Source: Virgibacillus necropolis (GTDB taxonomy: Bacteria; Bacillota; Bacilli; Bacillales; Amphibacillaceae). Taken from it: a stretch of DNA of 64,000 bases. Shown piece by piece: positions 17,984-25,857 of the stretch. A model generated the notes under the pieces. That model saw nothing but the letters and a program-made list of their open reading frames with translations. It ran no database searches and had not been told where the DNA came from. Each line of letters opens with the position of its first letter. Position 1 is the stretch's first letter. The DNA is taken from positions 3,100,001 through 3,164,000 of the forward strand of contig NZ_CP022437.1 of the NCBI RefSeq assembly GCF_002224365.1, written 5' to 3'. The position numbers and the translations under genes are program-made.

Positions 17984-19594
17984 TCATCTAAATCGATAAT
18001 CACTTTCGGTAAATTTAAGAATTTTCAATCCTATCTGTAAAACTAGCTTTTCTTCCGATTTATGCAAGTCAAGCCCCGTCAATAATTTAATGCGTTCTAA
18101 CCGGTATTTCATTGTATTTACATGAATAAAAAGGGCTTTAGCAGATTGAGATAAAGATTCATTATTATTGAAATAGGTAGTTAAAGTTTGAATTAGTTCA
18201 AGATCATGATTTTGATCATATTTAATTAATTCACCGATTGACTCCTCATAAAATTTCTTTATTTCTACTGTATTATTGATTTCGGAAAGAAGACGGTAAA
18301 AGCCTAAATCTTCATAGTAAATAACATATTTTTCATTAAAAATAGAGCGCCCTATTGTTACCGCTTGTTTTGCCTGTTTAAATCCTTCTCTAATTTCAGT
18401 TATATCGTTAGCTGGCCTTCCTACCCCAATATATAAATCTTTAGGGATACTTTTTATCAACTCGTTGTATATGGTTTGAATATCCCTTTTTGTCCGTTTT
18501 TTATTTTTATCCTTAGTTGGGTAAAGTAGATAAAGACCATTTTGAACCGCTCCAATGATTGCTTTGTTATCGAGTTGAGCACAAATAACCTCTAATTGGT
18601 TTACGTAATTAACGATTGATGTTATTCCTTTCTTTCCTAAATTAAATTGGATAGAAAGGAATACATAGGCTTGTTCTTGGTCAAATCCATAAAGTCTCCC
18701 TTTTTCCGCCATAGACTCTTCATTCTGAATTTGCGAAAAAAGTAAGTCCCTAAAAAAATCACTTTTGTATTGCTGCTCTAATTCATAAGTTGCCTTCTTT
18801 CTCATAAATTCAAGGGATAATATTGTGGAAGATCTCTCCATAACAGCTAAATCCACCTCTAAATATTCCTTCTTGACACCAATACTAGTAACCGTTCCAT
18901 ACAATTGCCCTTCCATAATTATAGGAGCTATAATACATTCTAGAGGGCTACTATCGTAAACCCTGTATCTAGTTATCCTTACTGGGCGCTGAATTATCTC
19001 CAGTTCACTCCTTTGAGCAGGAGTAAGTGGTTCTAATGGGTTTTCTGATGTAAGCGTATTAAGATAGGACACAAAACTCTCAATAAGAATATCGTTTTTC
19101 AACAAATGTGAGAGCGTGTCTGTAAACTGAATGACATCCCACTTATTTAATTTGAACTCATCTAAGAGCTGATACGCTTGTTCAAGGTCTTCTTGTAATA
19201 CTACCTTGTCATCAAAAATCACATTCGTAACTGGCGAAAGAATATCTAAATAACTTACATCTTCTGGAATCTCTATTATAGGAAATTGATATTTTTCTGC
19301 TTCCTTTAAGATAACTCCTGGAATTTGTTCAATGAATCGATGTGTTTTAATTGCTAGTGCAGTAGTGCCCTTATCATACAGTTCCTTAACCAAATTGTTC
19401 ATTGCATGTTCATCATCTTTTATTGGATATAGACTGGTTAATAATAATTCTTCTCCCTTTAACCAATACACGATATCCGGCACTTCCATGATTGTTACAT
19501 AATTAATCAATTTGTCTAATCCCTGTTCACCAGCAATTACCTTACACTTTTGTAATCCGCCTATATTTAATGCTTTTCGTAACGTAATAGCCAT
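17984..19594 (-). CDS. PucR-family transcriptional regulator
   Basis: 536 residues. The N-terminal ~125 residues are the PucR/purine-catabolism domain (TIMEVPDIVYWLKGEELLLTS); a GGDEF-related middle region follows; the C terminus is a PucR HTH (ESLSQSAKALFIHVNTMKYR, then LERIKLLTGLDL). Relatives activate genes for purine, amino-acid or sugar-acid catabolism in response to a small metabolite. It sits between the TRAP transporter and the amidase gene in the same direction, 15 bp after dctM, so it very likely controls this operon and is part of it. GGTGGG precedes ATG 19594. Confidence 0.9.
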   Translation of the reverse strand: MAITLRKALNIGGLQKCKVIAGEQGLDKLINYVTIMEVPDIVYWLKGEELLLTSLYPIKDDEHAMNNLVKELYDKGTTALAIKTHRFIEQIPGVILKEAEKYQFPIIEIPEDVSYLDILSPVTNVIFDDKVVLQEDLEQAYQLLDEFKLNKWDVIQFTDTLSHLLKNDILIESFVSYLNTLTSENPLEPLTPAQRSELEIIQRPVRITRYRVYDSSPLECIIAPIIMEGQLYGTVTSIGVKKEYLEVDLAVMERSSTILSLEFMRKKATYELEQQYKSDFFRDLLFSQIQNEESMAEKGRLYGFDQEQAYVFLSIQFNLGKKGITSIVNYVNQLEVICAQLDNKAIIGAVQNGLYLLYPTKDKNKKRTKRDIQTIYNELIKSIPKDLYIGVGRPANDITEIREGFKQAKQAVTIGRSIFNEKYVIYYEDLGFYRLLSEINNTVEIKKFYEESIGELIKYDQNHDLELIQTLTTYFNNNESLSQSAKALFIHVNTMKYRLERIKLLTGLDLHKSEEKLVLQIGLKILKFTESDYRFR

Positions 19595-19609
19595 ATAAAT
19601 CCCACCAAT

Positions 19610-20884
19610 TTACTCAAGTAAGTGCACTAAAAATAATGATACCTCGGGAATGTAGGTTATAATCAATAATCCAACAATATTCACTGCAAAGAATTTCATT
19701 AATCCTGGCAGCATTTCTACCATATTTATTTTTGTAATCGTTTGTGTAACAAATATATTGATACCAAATGGAGGAGTATACATACCAATTGCCAAGTTAG
19801 CAATAACAATTACTCCTAAGTGTACAGGGTCTATCCCCATTGATATTGCAGTTGGATAAATTAGCGGAGCCAAAATCGTTATAGCTGCAACTCCTTCCAT
19901 AAACATACCTAATACTAGTAAAACAATATTTATGAGCAATAGAAACGTAACTGCAGAATCAATGTTTGCAGTAATAAAAGTTGCAATTTGCTGCGGTACT
20001 CCTCCCCTAGTAAGAATCCATCCTAGGACTTGGGCTGCCGCAACAAGCACTAAAACTTGCGCAGTAGTAATAGCAGAATCCAACAATGTTTGATAAAAGC
20101 TTTTCCAATTCATTTCTTTGTAGATAACTACACTGACAAATAACGCATATATAGCTGAAACCCCTGCAGCCTCTGTAGGAGTAAAAATACCTCCATAGAT
20201 GCCGCCAAGAATAATAACAGGTATCAATAGCGCCCAGAGTGCACTTCTAGTAGAGGTTACCACCTCTTTAAAAGAAGCCCTTTTGTCTTTGGGGAGTTTG
20301 TTCTTTTTTGCATAAAAATAGATATAAACAATCGATGAAAGCCCATATATTGCTCCAGCTCCAATTCCAGCAATAAATAGGCTCCCCACGGACACACCTG
20401 TTACAGAGCCAAAGATGATCAGGGTAATACTTGGTGGAATAATAAGCGATACTGCACCAGCTGAAGCTAGTAAACCCGATGAAAAAGCTTTATCGTATTT
20501 TTTTCTTACTAGCTCAGGATACATTATTTTTCCGATTGCAATTACAGTCGCTGGACTAGATCCCGATAAAGCTCCAAAAAACATACTAGAGACTTGTGTT
20601 GTCATAGCTACACCACCTGTAATGTGCCCTACTATGGAACTAGACCAACGAAGGATTCTCTTCGAAAGGCCTCCCACGTCCATAATATTAGCTGCCAAAA
20701 TAAAAAATGGTAAAGCCATTAGAGCAAATTGGTCTATTCCCCCAAATAACCCCTGAATTAAAATCATCGGTTGAATATCACTCATTAGCAGAACGGCTAA
20801 GAAAGATGAGAGTCCCAAAGCGACAAATATAGGGGTAGTTGCAAAAAGTAAGATTAACAATAACACTAATAAAAAAGTAACCAT
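19610..20884 (-). CDS. dctM: TRAP transporter large permease (DctM)
   Basis: 424 residues, almost entirely hydrophobic with about 12 membrane segments. Typical DctM features: FFILAANIMDVGGLSKRI, GGVAMTTQVSSMFFGALSGSSPATVIAIG and a C-terminal IANLAIGMYTPPFGINIFV. It forms the ion-coupled channel of a tripartite ATP-independent transporter with DctQ and the DctP binding protein encoded just upstream. TRAP systems carry carboxylates and related anions; orotate fits this cluster. ATG 20884 follows AGGGGGAT. Confidence 0.94.
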   Translation of the reverse strand: MVTFLLVLLLILLFATTPIFVALGLSSFLAVLLMSDIQPMILIQGLFGGIDQFALMALPFFILAANIMDVGGLSKRILRWSSSIVGHITGGVAMTTQVSSMFFGALSGSSPATVIAIGKIMYPELVRKKYDKAFSSGLLASAGAVSLIIPPSITLIIFGSVTGVSVGSLFIAGIGAGAIYGLSSIVYIYFYAKKNKLPKDKRASFKEVVTSTRSALWALLIPVIILGGIYGGIFTPTEAAGVSAIYALFVSVVIYKEMNWKSFYQTLLDSAITTAQVLVLVAAAQVLGWILTRGGVPQQIATFITANIDSAVTFLLLINIVLLVLGMFMEGVAAITILAPLIYPTAISMGIDPVHLGVIVIANLAIGMYTPPFGINIFVTQTITKINMVEMLPGLMKFFAVNIVGLLIITYIPEVSLFLVHLLE

Positions 20885-20893
20885 AGTATCCCC

Positions 20894-21379
20894 CTATTCC
20901 TCCAGTTTTTCTGGAAACGTTTGTTTGTTTTGAAAAATTTCAATCAAATTAAAGATAAGATGTAAAACCGATAATGCCGATCCTATCGGGATTGCTAAGT
21001 ATATATAAAAGATTGGGACCTGAAGGGATGGAGTTATTTGCCCTGTACCTTTAGTAAATATAACCATATCAATACCATACTTAATCAGAAGTAACATAAA
21101 GGCTATGGAAATTAAGTTTACAAAAATCTGTAAACCCTTCTTTGCTTTTCCTTTAAGTAAATCCATTAAAAAGTCTACACCTAGGTGCAACCCTTTTCGA
21201 AAACATACACCTGCACCAATAAAGGTAATCCATATCATTACATAGCGAATAAATTCTTGTGCCCAAGTAGTGTTAGCAGCAAAACCGTAGCGTAGGACAA
21301 TATTGACAAAAAGCAATACGGTTACAAATAATAGCCCTAGGGCTATTACTGCTTCCTCAATTTTAATTAGCCTTTTCAT
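20894..21379 (-). CDS. dctQ: TRAP transporter small permease (DctQ)
   Basis: 161 residues with four hydrophobic segments and the DctQ hallmark pattern RYGFAANTTWAQEFIRYVMIW ending in GAGVCFRKGLHLGVDF (about residues 32-70). It bridges binding protein and large permease. The gene sits nine bases before dctM and behind dctP; GGAGAG precedes ATG 21379. Confidence 0.92.
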   Translation of the reverse strand: MKRLIKIEEAVIALGLLFVTVLLFVNIVLRYGFAANTTWAQEFIRYVMIWITFIGAGVCFRKGLHLGVDFLMDLLKGKAKKGLQIFVNLISIAFMLLLIKYGIDMVIFTKGTGQITPSLQVPIFYIYLAIPIGSALSVLHLIFNLIEIFQNKQTFPEKLEE

Positions 21380-21466
21380 GATTTCTCTCCTTTACAAAAC
21401 CATTGTTAAAAATTATCTTCCCTTAGAATTTAAGGGACCACCTATACAGGAAGTCCCAACCTCTAA

Positions 21467-22516
21467 TTATTTTGTGATTTCATCAATTTTATCATTTATT
21501 TTTTGTAGTAATTCCAATTGTTTTTCAGTATTGTAATATTTTTCATGCATGGGAATGGAGGCTTCCCGGAAAACTTCTATTTCCTCAGGGGTTAACTCAT
21601 AATAGTTCACTCCTGAGTCTATAATTTTTTGACGGTATTCGTCCTCAGATGCAACTAACTCTTCTCTTGCTACATTTCTAGCTTCCTTTTCAGCTTCAAT
21701 AATCGCGTTCTGAACAGAATTAGGTAGACCCTCAAACCATGACAGATTTGCCATAAGGATATAAGTCATTCCACCGTGATGACTTTCAATAATAGTGTCT
21801 TGCACTTCATGGTAATTGTTTAAAAAGATTGTTTGTATTGGATTTTCCTGTCCATCCACAACTCCTTGTTGAAGAGCGTTATATAATTCCGCGTATGGAA
21901 CCGGAATTGGACTTCCTCCCCACTCTTCATATTGAGCTAATAAAATTGGGGCCTCCATTGTTCTCATGGTAACGCCTTCAAAATCTTCAGGTTTATGAAT
22001 TTCTATACCATTTGTAGTAAATAACTTATATCCACCAGGCCAAAAACCAAGTCCTTTAAACCCACCCGTTTCTAATGTAGCCAATAATTCATCGCCAACC
22101 TCACTATCTAGCAACTCATACATTTGCTTAGTTTTTGTTGGTAGCAGGTATGGAAGATCAAGAACCTTAATATCATCAACAAACGGAGACACTACCGCGC
22201 TTGGTTGCATTGTAATATTGATTTCCCCAAACTGAGTTGCCTCTACTTGTTCCCTAAGACTTCCGAGTTGTAGAGAAGGATATATTTTAACAGTAACTTG
22301 TCCATCTGTTTTGCTTTCTACAAGCTCTTTGAATTTTACAGCCCCCTTGTGTTCAGGACTATCCAATGGTTGGTTGTGACTGAAGGTTATCTCTATTGGA
22401 TCATACCCTTCTTCATCCGCCCCAGCTTGGCTCCCCGATTCCTCGCTACATGCGACTAAAATCAAAATAATTAAGATGGAAAAAAAGCCCATTAGTATCG
22501 ATTTTGTTTTTGACAT
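21467..22516 (-). CDS. dctP: TRAP transporter substrate-binding lipoprotein (DctP)
   Basis: 349 residues. The N terminus is a lipoprotein signal (hydrophobic core then LVACSEE, Cys at about residue 23). The mature protein shows DctP features: FSHNQPLDSPEHKGAVKFKE, TMRTMEAPILLAQYEEWGGS and a conserved VDGQENPIQTI. It should be anchored to the outer face of the membrane and present an anionic substrate to DctQM. It is the first gene of the minus-strand run; the 500-bp region upstream holds a perfect 36-bp palindrome. The Arg in the TMRT segment normally salt-bridges the ligand carboxylate, consistent with orotate or another acid. Confidence 0.93.
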   Translation of the reverse strand: MSKTKSILMGFFSILIILILVACSEESGSQAGADEEGYDPIEITFSHNQPLDSPEHKGAVKFKELVESKTDGQVTVKIYPSLQLGSLREQVEATQFGEINITMQPSAVVSPFVDDIKVLDLPYLLPTKTKQMYELLDSEVGDELLATLETGGFKGLGFWPGGYKLFTTNGIEIHKPEDFEGVTMRTMEAPILLAQYEEWGGSPIPVPYAELYNALQQGVVDGQENPIQTIFLNNYHEVQDTIIESHHGGMTYILMANLSWFEGLPNSVQNAIIEAEKEARNVAREELVASEDEYRQKIIDSGVNYYELTPEEIEVFREASIPMHEKYYNTEKQLELLQKINDKIDEITK

Positions 22517-23021
22517 ATTTTTTGCACCCCTCTTTTTATATTTAAAATCCTATTCAAATAAATCTTACCTGAATTTTCACAATACATCTTTGTCTATTCG
22601 GACTAAATACTTAAGAAATTTTTATTAATAACAACAATCGCATTTAACAATTACAATCTTTTACCTCTGAAAGAAACAAATGAAATAATTGTTAATTTTC
22701 TGATTTTACAATAGAAAAACTTATAAAGTTCCACAAAAATCGTTTTGTGGAACTTTATACAATTTAACTGTGATTGGTTTGATATGAATTCATCAACTTT
22801 ATTCTTTTAAATCACAATCTAAAGCATTAAATAACTAGGTATAGAAGAGTCCCATAATAAGGGCGGGGTAAAAAAAACAAATAAACTGATAAAGCACCCT
22901 TTCATATTGCAAATTAATCTTAGATTCTAGGAGAGGTAAAAGACAGTAAAGTTCCTAAAACTTTGGAGGTGTAATAACTAAATTAAGCGTATTTTTTAAA
23001 TTACAGCCAAAAGTTTAAAGC
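22517..23021. other. Intergenic region upstream of the TRAP operon
   Basis: About 500 bases with no gene. It should hold the promoter of the TRAP/pyrimidine operon and contains the palindrome at 22723-22758. A Shine-Dalgarno-like GGAGGTG at about 22964 leads into no open frame. Confidence 0.5.
22723..22758. terminator. Perfect 16-bp inverted repeat with 4-nt loop
   Basis: ATAAAGTTCCACAAAA / TTTTGTGGAACTTTAT around the loop ATCG. On the minus strand it is followed shortly by GTTTTTCT, so it may terminate the small gene at 23022-23219. It also lies about 210 bp upstream of dctP and could instead be an operator for the TRAP operon. Confidence 0.55.
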
Positions 23022-23219
23022 TTAAAATATTGTCTTAAGCTGATATACTTCAATGAACTCGTTATAATCTAAGTCTAGTTGTTTGCAGTAATATTCTACC
23101 TTTCCAAAGAAGTTGAAATCTTTATCTACAGGCATATCACGGTTCTCCGAAAAAAACACTAATAAGTCAAACAGTTCTTCAAAGGCTTTCAATTTATCTT
23201 TTTGATCCACTTTTATCAC
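23022..23219 (-). CDS. Small hypothetical protein
   Basis: 65 residues, acidic and soluble, rich in Phe, Leu and Asp (FEELFDLLVFFSENRD). A GTG at 23219 or the GTG three codons later (protein VDQKDKLKAF) can start it; AAAGGGTG lies upstream. No family recognised. It stands alone between the TRAP operon and a broken Fic gene. Confidence 0.5.
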   Translation of the reverse strand: MIKVDQKDKLKAFEELFDLLVFFSENRDMPVDKDFNFFGKVEYYCKQLDLDYNEFIEVYQLKTIF

Positions 23220-23464
23220 ACCCTTTCATTGTCATTATCACTGATGTTAAATTAAAGCAAACAACGAACATTCAGAAAAACAACAATTAAAAAATTAATC
23301 TAACTTTGTCTTATTATAACTGATTATAGATGGGTAAAGCAAAACAGTTTTCAAGGTTGTAGAAAAGCCGACAATTTTTTTGTTTTGTTCGCTTATCCTC
23401 ATTCGAAACCCAGATGCTATGGATTCACTCTATTATCAACTTAATGAGCAAATTGGGAAAATAA

Positions 23465-23968
23465 GATGTTAAACCACTCATATTAATTAGTTTGTTTATA
23501 TTAGACTTTTTATCCATACATCCATTTAATGATGGGAACGGTAGAATGGCTCCCATTTTAACCTTACTTCTTTTATATAAATTCGGTTTTGAATTAGGTA
23601 GATATATCAGTTTGGAAAAGATCATCGAAGACTCAAAGGAAAGCTATTATGAAACTTTACGTCAATCTTCTCAAGGATTGCACGAAAATGATATTTTTCC
23701 CTGGGTAAATTTCATTTTAGGTATCTTTGTATCAGCGTACAAGGAATTTTAATCAAGATTCGTACAATCGGGAAAAGGTAATAAAGCAGCTAGAATTAAT
23801 AAATTTATTGTGAATAAGCTTAGATTTTTTACTAAAGAGGTAATTCGTAAAGCTTGTCCAGATGTAAGTGAATCGACAATCAATTGGGTACTTAATGAAT
23901 TGAGATTTCAAGATATTATTGAACCGAGTGATCTAGGTAGGAACTCGAAATGGAAGAGGAAACAGTGA
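23465..23968 (+). pseudogene. Broken Fic-domain protein
   Basis: The Fic active-site motif HPFNDGNGRMAP is present, followed by a helical region and a C-terminal winged-helix-like part (FFTKEVIRKACPDVSESTIN). One reading frame runs from 23465 to a TGA at 23966-23968 but is interrupted by a TAA at 23750-23752, where a Tyr codon would fit. Upstream, a TAA at 23462 closes the same frame, and the N-terminal inhibitory and substrate regions are missing. Fic proteins transfer AMP to target hydroxyls. This copy is dead or at best a fragment. Confidence 0.75.
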
Positions 23969-23987
23969 GGTAGGCAAGGATTGAAAT

Positions 23988-24024
23988 TCGGGGGACAGGG
24001 GGCAGGTTCCTATCCCTCATCCAA
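23988..24024. repeat. Palindromic GGGACAGG-type repeat, partial
   Basis: GGGGGACAGGGGGCAGGTTCC followed by TATCCCTC, related to the other GGGACAAGGAACCTGTCC units in the window. Confidence 0.5.
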
Positions 24025-24151
24025 TTAAATATATTGTCATATTTTGTAATAATTTGTGACTGAACTGTATTCTTCTCTTAATCTCATACTCTATATAATT
24101 CTGCTAGAATAGACATTGGCATCAAAATTCACGTGAAGGAGAGAATACATA

Positions 24152-24964
24152 ATGTTAACTAAAAAATATTCTATAGGAAAGTATATTGGAACAACCGTTT
24201 TTGTCACATCACTCACATTTTCACCAGTAGTTGCTGGAAGTGTTTTTGCCCAAGGAGCACCGGATGAGGATGCAACTGCAAGTGAAACTACTAAAGAAGT
24301 ATCTAGTCCAATTGTTACCGATCATTCAAATCTTATTTTAGCTGGCAACAGAGGAGAAGCTGTCACTAATGTTCAATCAGCCTTAAATGACCATGGTTAC
24401 GATCTTGAGAGTGACGGAATTTTTGGCCCGAAAACTGATAATGCAGTGCGAGATTTTCAACAGGCTAATTCCCTATTAATCGATGGAATTGTCGGACCGG
24501 AGACAAAAAAGGCATTATCTATAACCTCAGGTACGGAAGAGGAACAACTAATAATTTCTGAAGCACCTGAACAGCAAACAAAATCAACAACCGTGAGCAC
24601 ATCATCTGATATTGTTGAAATTGCCGAAAGCGTAGTTGGCAGCCCTTATCAATTTGGAGGAACAACGCCCGCCGGTTTTGACAGCAGTGGTTTCATCAAC
24701 TATGTATTTGAGCAAGCTGGTATTCCTTTAGATAGAACCCATGCTGGAATGTGGGAAAATAATGGCACACATGTAGACACCCCAAGTCCTGGCGACGTTG
24801 TGTTTTTTGAAAATACGTATCAGGAAGGCGTATCTCATAGCGGCATATACATCGGAAATAACCAAATGATTCATGCTGGTACAGAAGAAACAGGTGTAGA
24901 AGTAACATCCCTTGATTACAACTACTGGCAAAGCCGCTATATTGGAGCAAAATCGTTTCAATAA
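24152..24964 (+). CDS. Secreted peptidoglycan-binding / NlpC-P60 protein with catalytic Cys replaced by Ser
   Basis: 270 residues: signal peptide (about 1-32, ending near VFAQG), a PG_binding_1 domain (GNRGEAVTNVQSALNDHGYD to the VGPETKKAL repeat end, about 64-120), a Ser/Thr-rich linker, and a C-terminal NlpC/P60 fold (about 148-270). In active enzymes the motif is FDCSGF; here codons at about 24679-24687 give FDSSGF. The later His (VSHSGIYIG) remains. NlpC/P60 enzymes cut D-Glu-DAP bonds in the wall, but without the Cys this protein is probably a non-catalytic wall binder or has altered activity. ATG 24152 follows GAAGGAGAG; a TATAAT-like -10 is at about 24094. Confidence 0.88.
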   Translation: MLTKKYSIGKYIGTTVFVTSLTFSPVVAGSVFAQGAPDEDATASETTKEVSSPIVTDHSNLILAGNRGEAVTNVQSALNDHGYDLESDGIFGPKTDNAVRDFQQANSLLIDGIVGPETKKALSITSGTEEEQLIISEAPEQQTKSTTVSTSSDIVEIAESVVGSPYQFGGTTPAGFDSSGFINYVFEQAGIPLDRTHAGMWENNGTHVDTPSPGDVVFFENTYQEGVSHSGIYIGNNQMIHAGTEETGVEVTSLDYNYWQSRYIGAKSFQ

Positions 24965-25022
24965 ATTTTAGGGGACAGTCCCCCATCGCTTTAAAGCGCT
25001 AAAGAATCGAGCTTTGTTTTAT

Positions 25023-25053
25023 AAACCCCCAATCCATCAGAGATTGGGGGTTT
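25023..25053. terminator. Bidirectional rho-independent terminator
   Basis: AAACCCCCAATC (25023-25034) and GATTGGGGGTTT (25042-25053) with a 7-nt loop and T/A flanks, between the convergent NlpC/P60 and excisionase-like genes. Confidence 0.9.
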
Positions 25054-25070
25054 TATAATGAAAGATTTTT

Positions 25071-25394
25071 TCAGTAAGTTGTTAATGGAAGGAGTATTGG
25101 AATCGTGGTGGCATTAATTCCGAACACTTTATTAGTAGAAGTCTGAAATTGATAGTAGATGTAGCCCTCAAGATAACAGGGCATAACAAACAAACCATCA
25201 AATGATGCCCTTTTTAAAATGTTCAGAAACTCTTGATCTTGAATCCATAGATCGATGGATTCTTTCGGAAACAAGATGCGATTTCGAAACTTTAAATGTG
25301 GAATCTGCTTCAAGTTAGCCATAAGATAAATAGTATCCGTATGAACCCCAAGATAATTCGCAACTTCTTTAACCGTTAACGTTTGTCGTTCCAA
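25071..25394 (-). CDS. Excisionase-type HTH protein
   Basis: 107 residues. The first ~60 are a MerR/excisionase-like winged helix (LTVKEVANYLGVHTDTIYLM, then FPKESIDLWI). The remaining ~45 residues are hydrophobic and unlike the family, whose members usually end near WIEKQE, so the C terminus may be a frameshifted or extended tail. TTG 25394 follows a G-rich ribosome binding site. No integrase or phage gene is nearby, so it is probably a stand-alone regulator. Confidence 0.7.
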   Translation of the reverse strand: MERQTLTVKEVANYLGVHTDTIYLMANLKQIPHLKFRNRILFPKESIDLWIQDQEFLNILKRASFDGLFVMPCYLEGYIYYQFQTSTNKVFGINATTIPILLPLTTY

Positions 25395-25703
25395 TGGCCC
25401 CCCCTTTTAATGAAGATGAAAGTGAAAAATAACGTATTCAAACGGAATAAAACACTTCTACTTCTATAATCGTTACAAGAGGTCGGTTTGGTGGCGTTTG
25501 AAAATATATTAATTTATTTTTATGGATGGTTCGTTTTGGGTGGGATTAATTTTGGATGGTAACGATATCGAGCGGATATTTTTTAATGGGAGCATTGAGA
25601 ATTAGTGGTGTTACATGGGTTTCTTTTAGTGATTTGTTGTGGAAAGGCTACTTTTTCAAGAGTAGCCTTCTAATTTAAAATAGATTAATTGTATTTCCCT
25701 ATA
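25395..25703. other. Intergenic region without recognised genes
   Basis: I see no gene or RNA here. It lies between the excisionase-like gene and the MITE-like repeat. A short AAGGCTAC...GTAGCCTT hairpin near 25644-25669 could be a terminator. Confidence 0.5.
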
Positions 25704-25857
25704 GGTGCGTGTTCAAAAAGTCGGCAAATTAGAAACAAGAAGTTCGAGGCGGTGTAGTTTTGAGGATCGGAATGTAGGCTATTCCTACATGAGAACCGGA
25801 AAAACAAGCCAACGAAGAAGTTCGCCGTTTATCATTTGGTGACTTTTTGAACATCCT
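25704..25857. mobile_element. MITE-like repeat, copy 1
   Basis: A 154-bp element with terminal inverted repeats GTTCAAAAAGTC (25711-25722) and GACTTTTTGAAC (25841-25852), flanked by the direct repeat CTATA (25699-25703 and 25858-25862). About 80 per cent identical to copy 2 at 58225-58376. A central hairpin ATGTAGG/CCTACAT (25772-25790) keeps its pairing in copy 2 through compensating base changes. The right duplication overlaps the stop codon of the next gene. Confidence 0.85.

Noticed and set aside
23425-23625. Minus-strand 66-codon frame overlapping the Fic relic
   Set aside because: It is antisense to a recognisable Fic motif and has no ribosome binding site.
25071-25394. Prophage or integrative element around the excisionase-like gene
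   Set aside because: No integrase, att-like repeat or phage gene within several kilobases.
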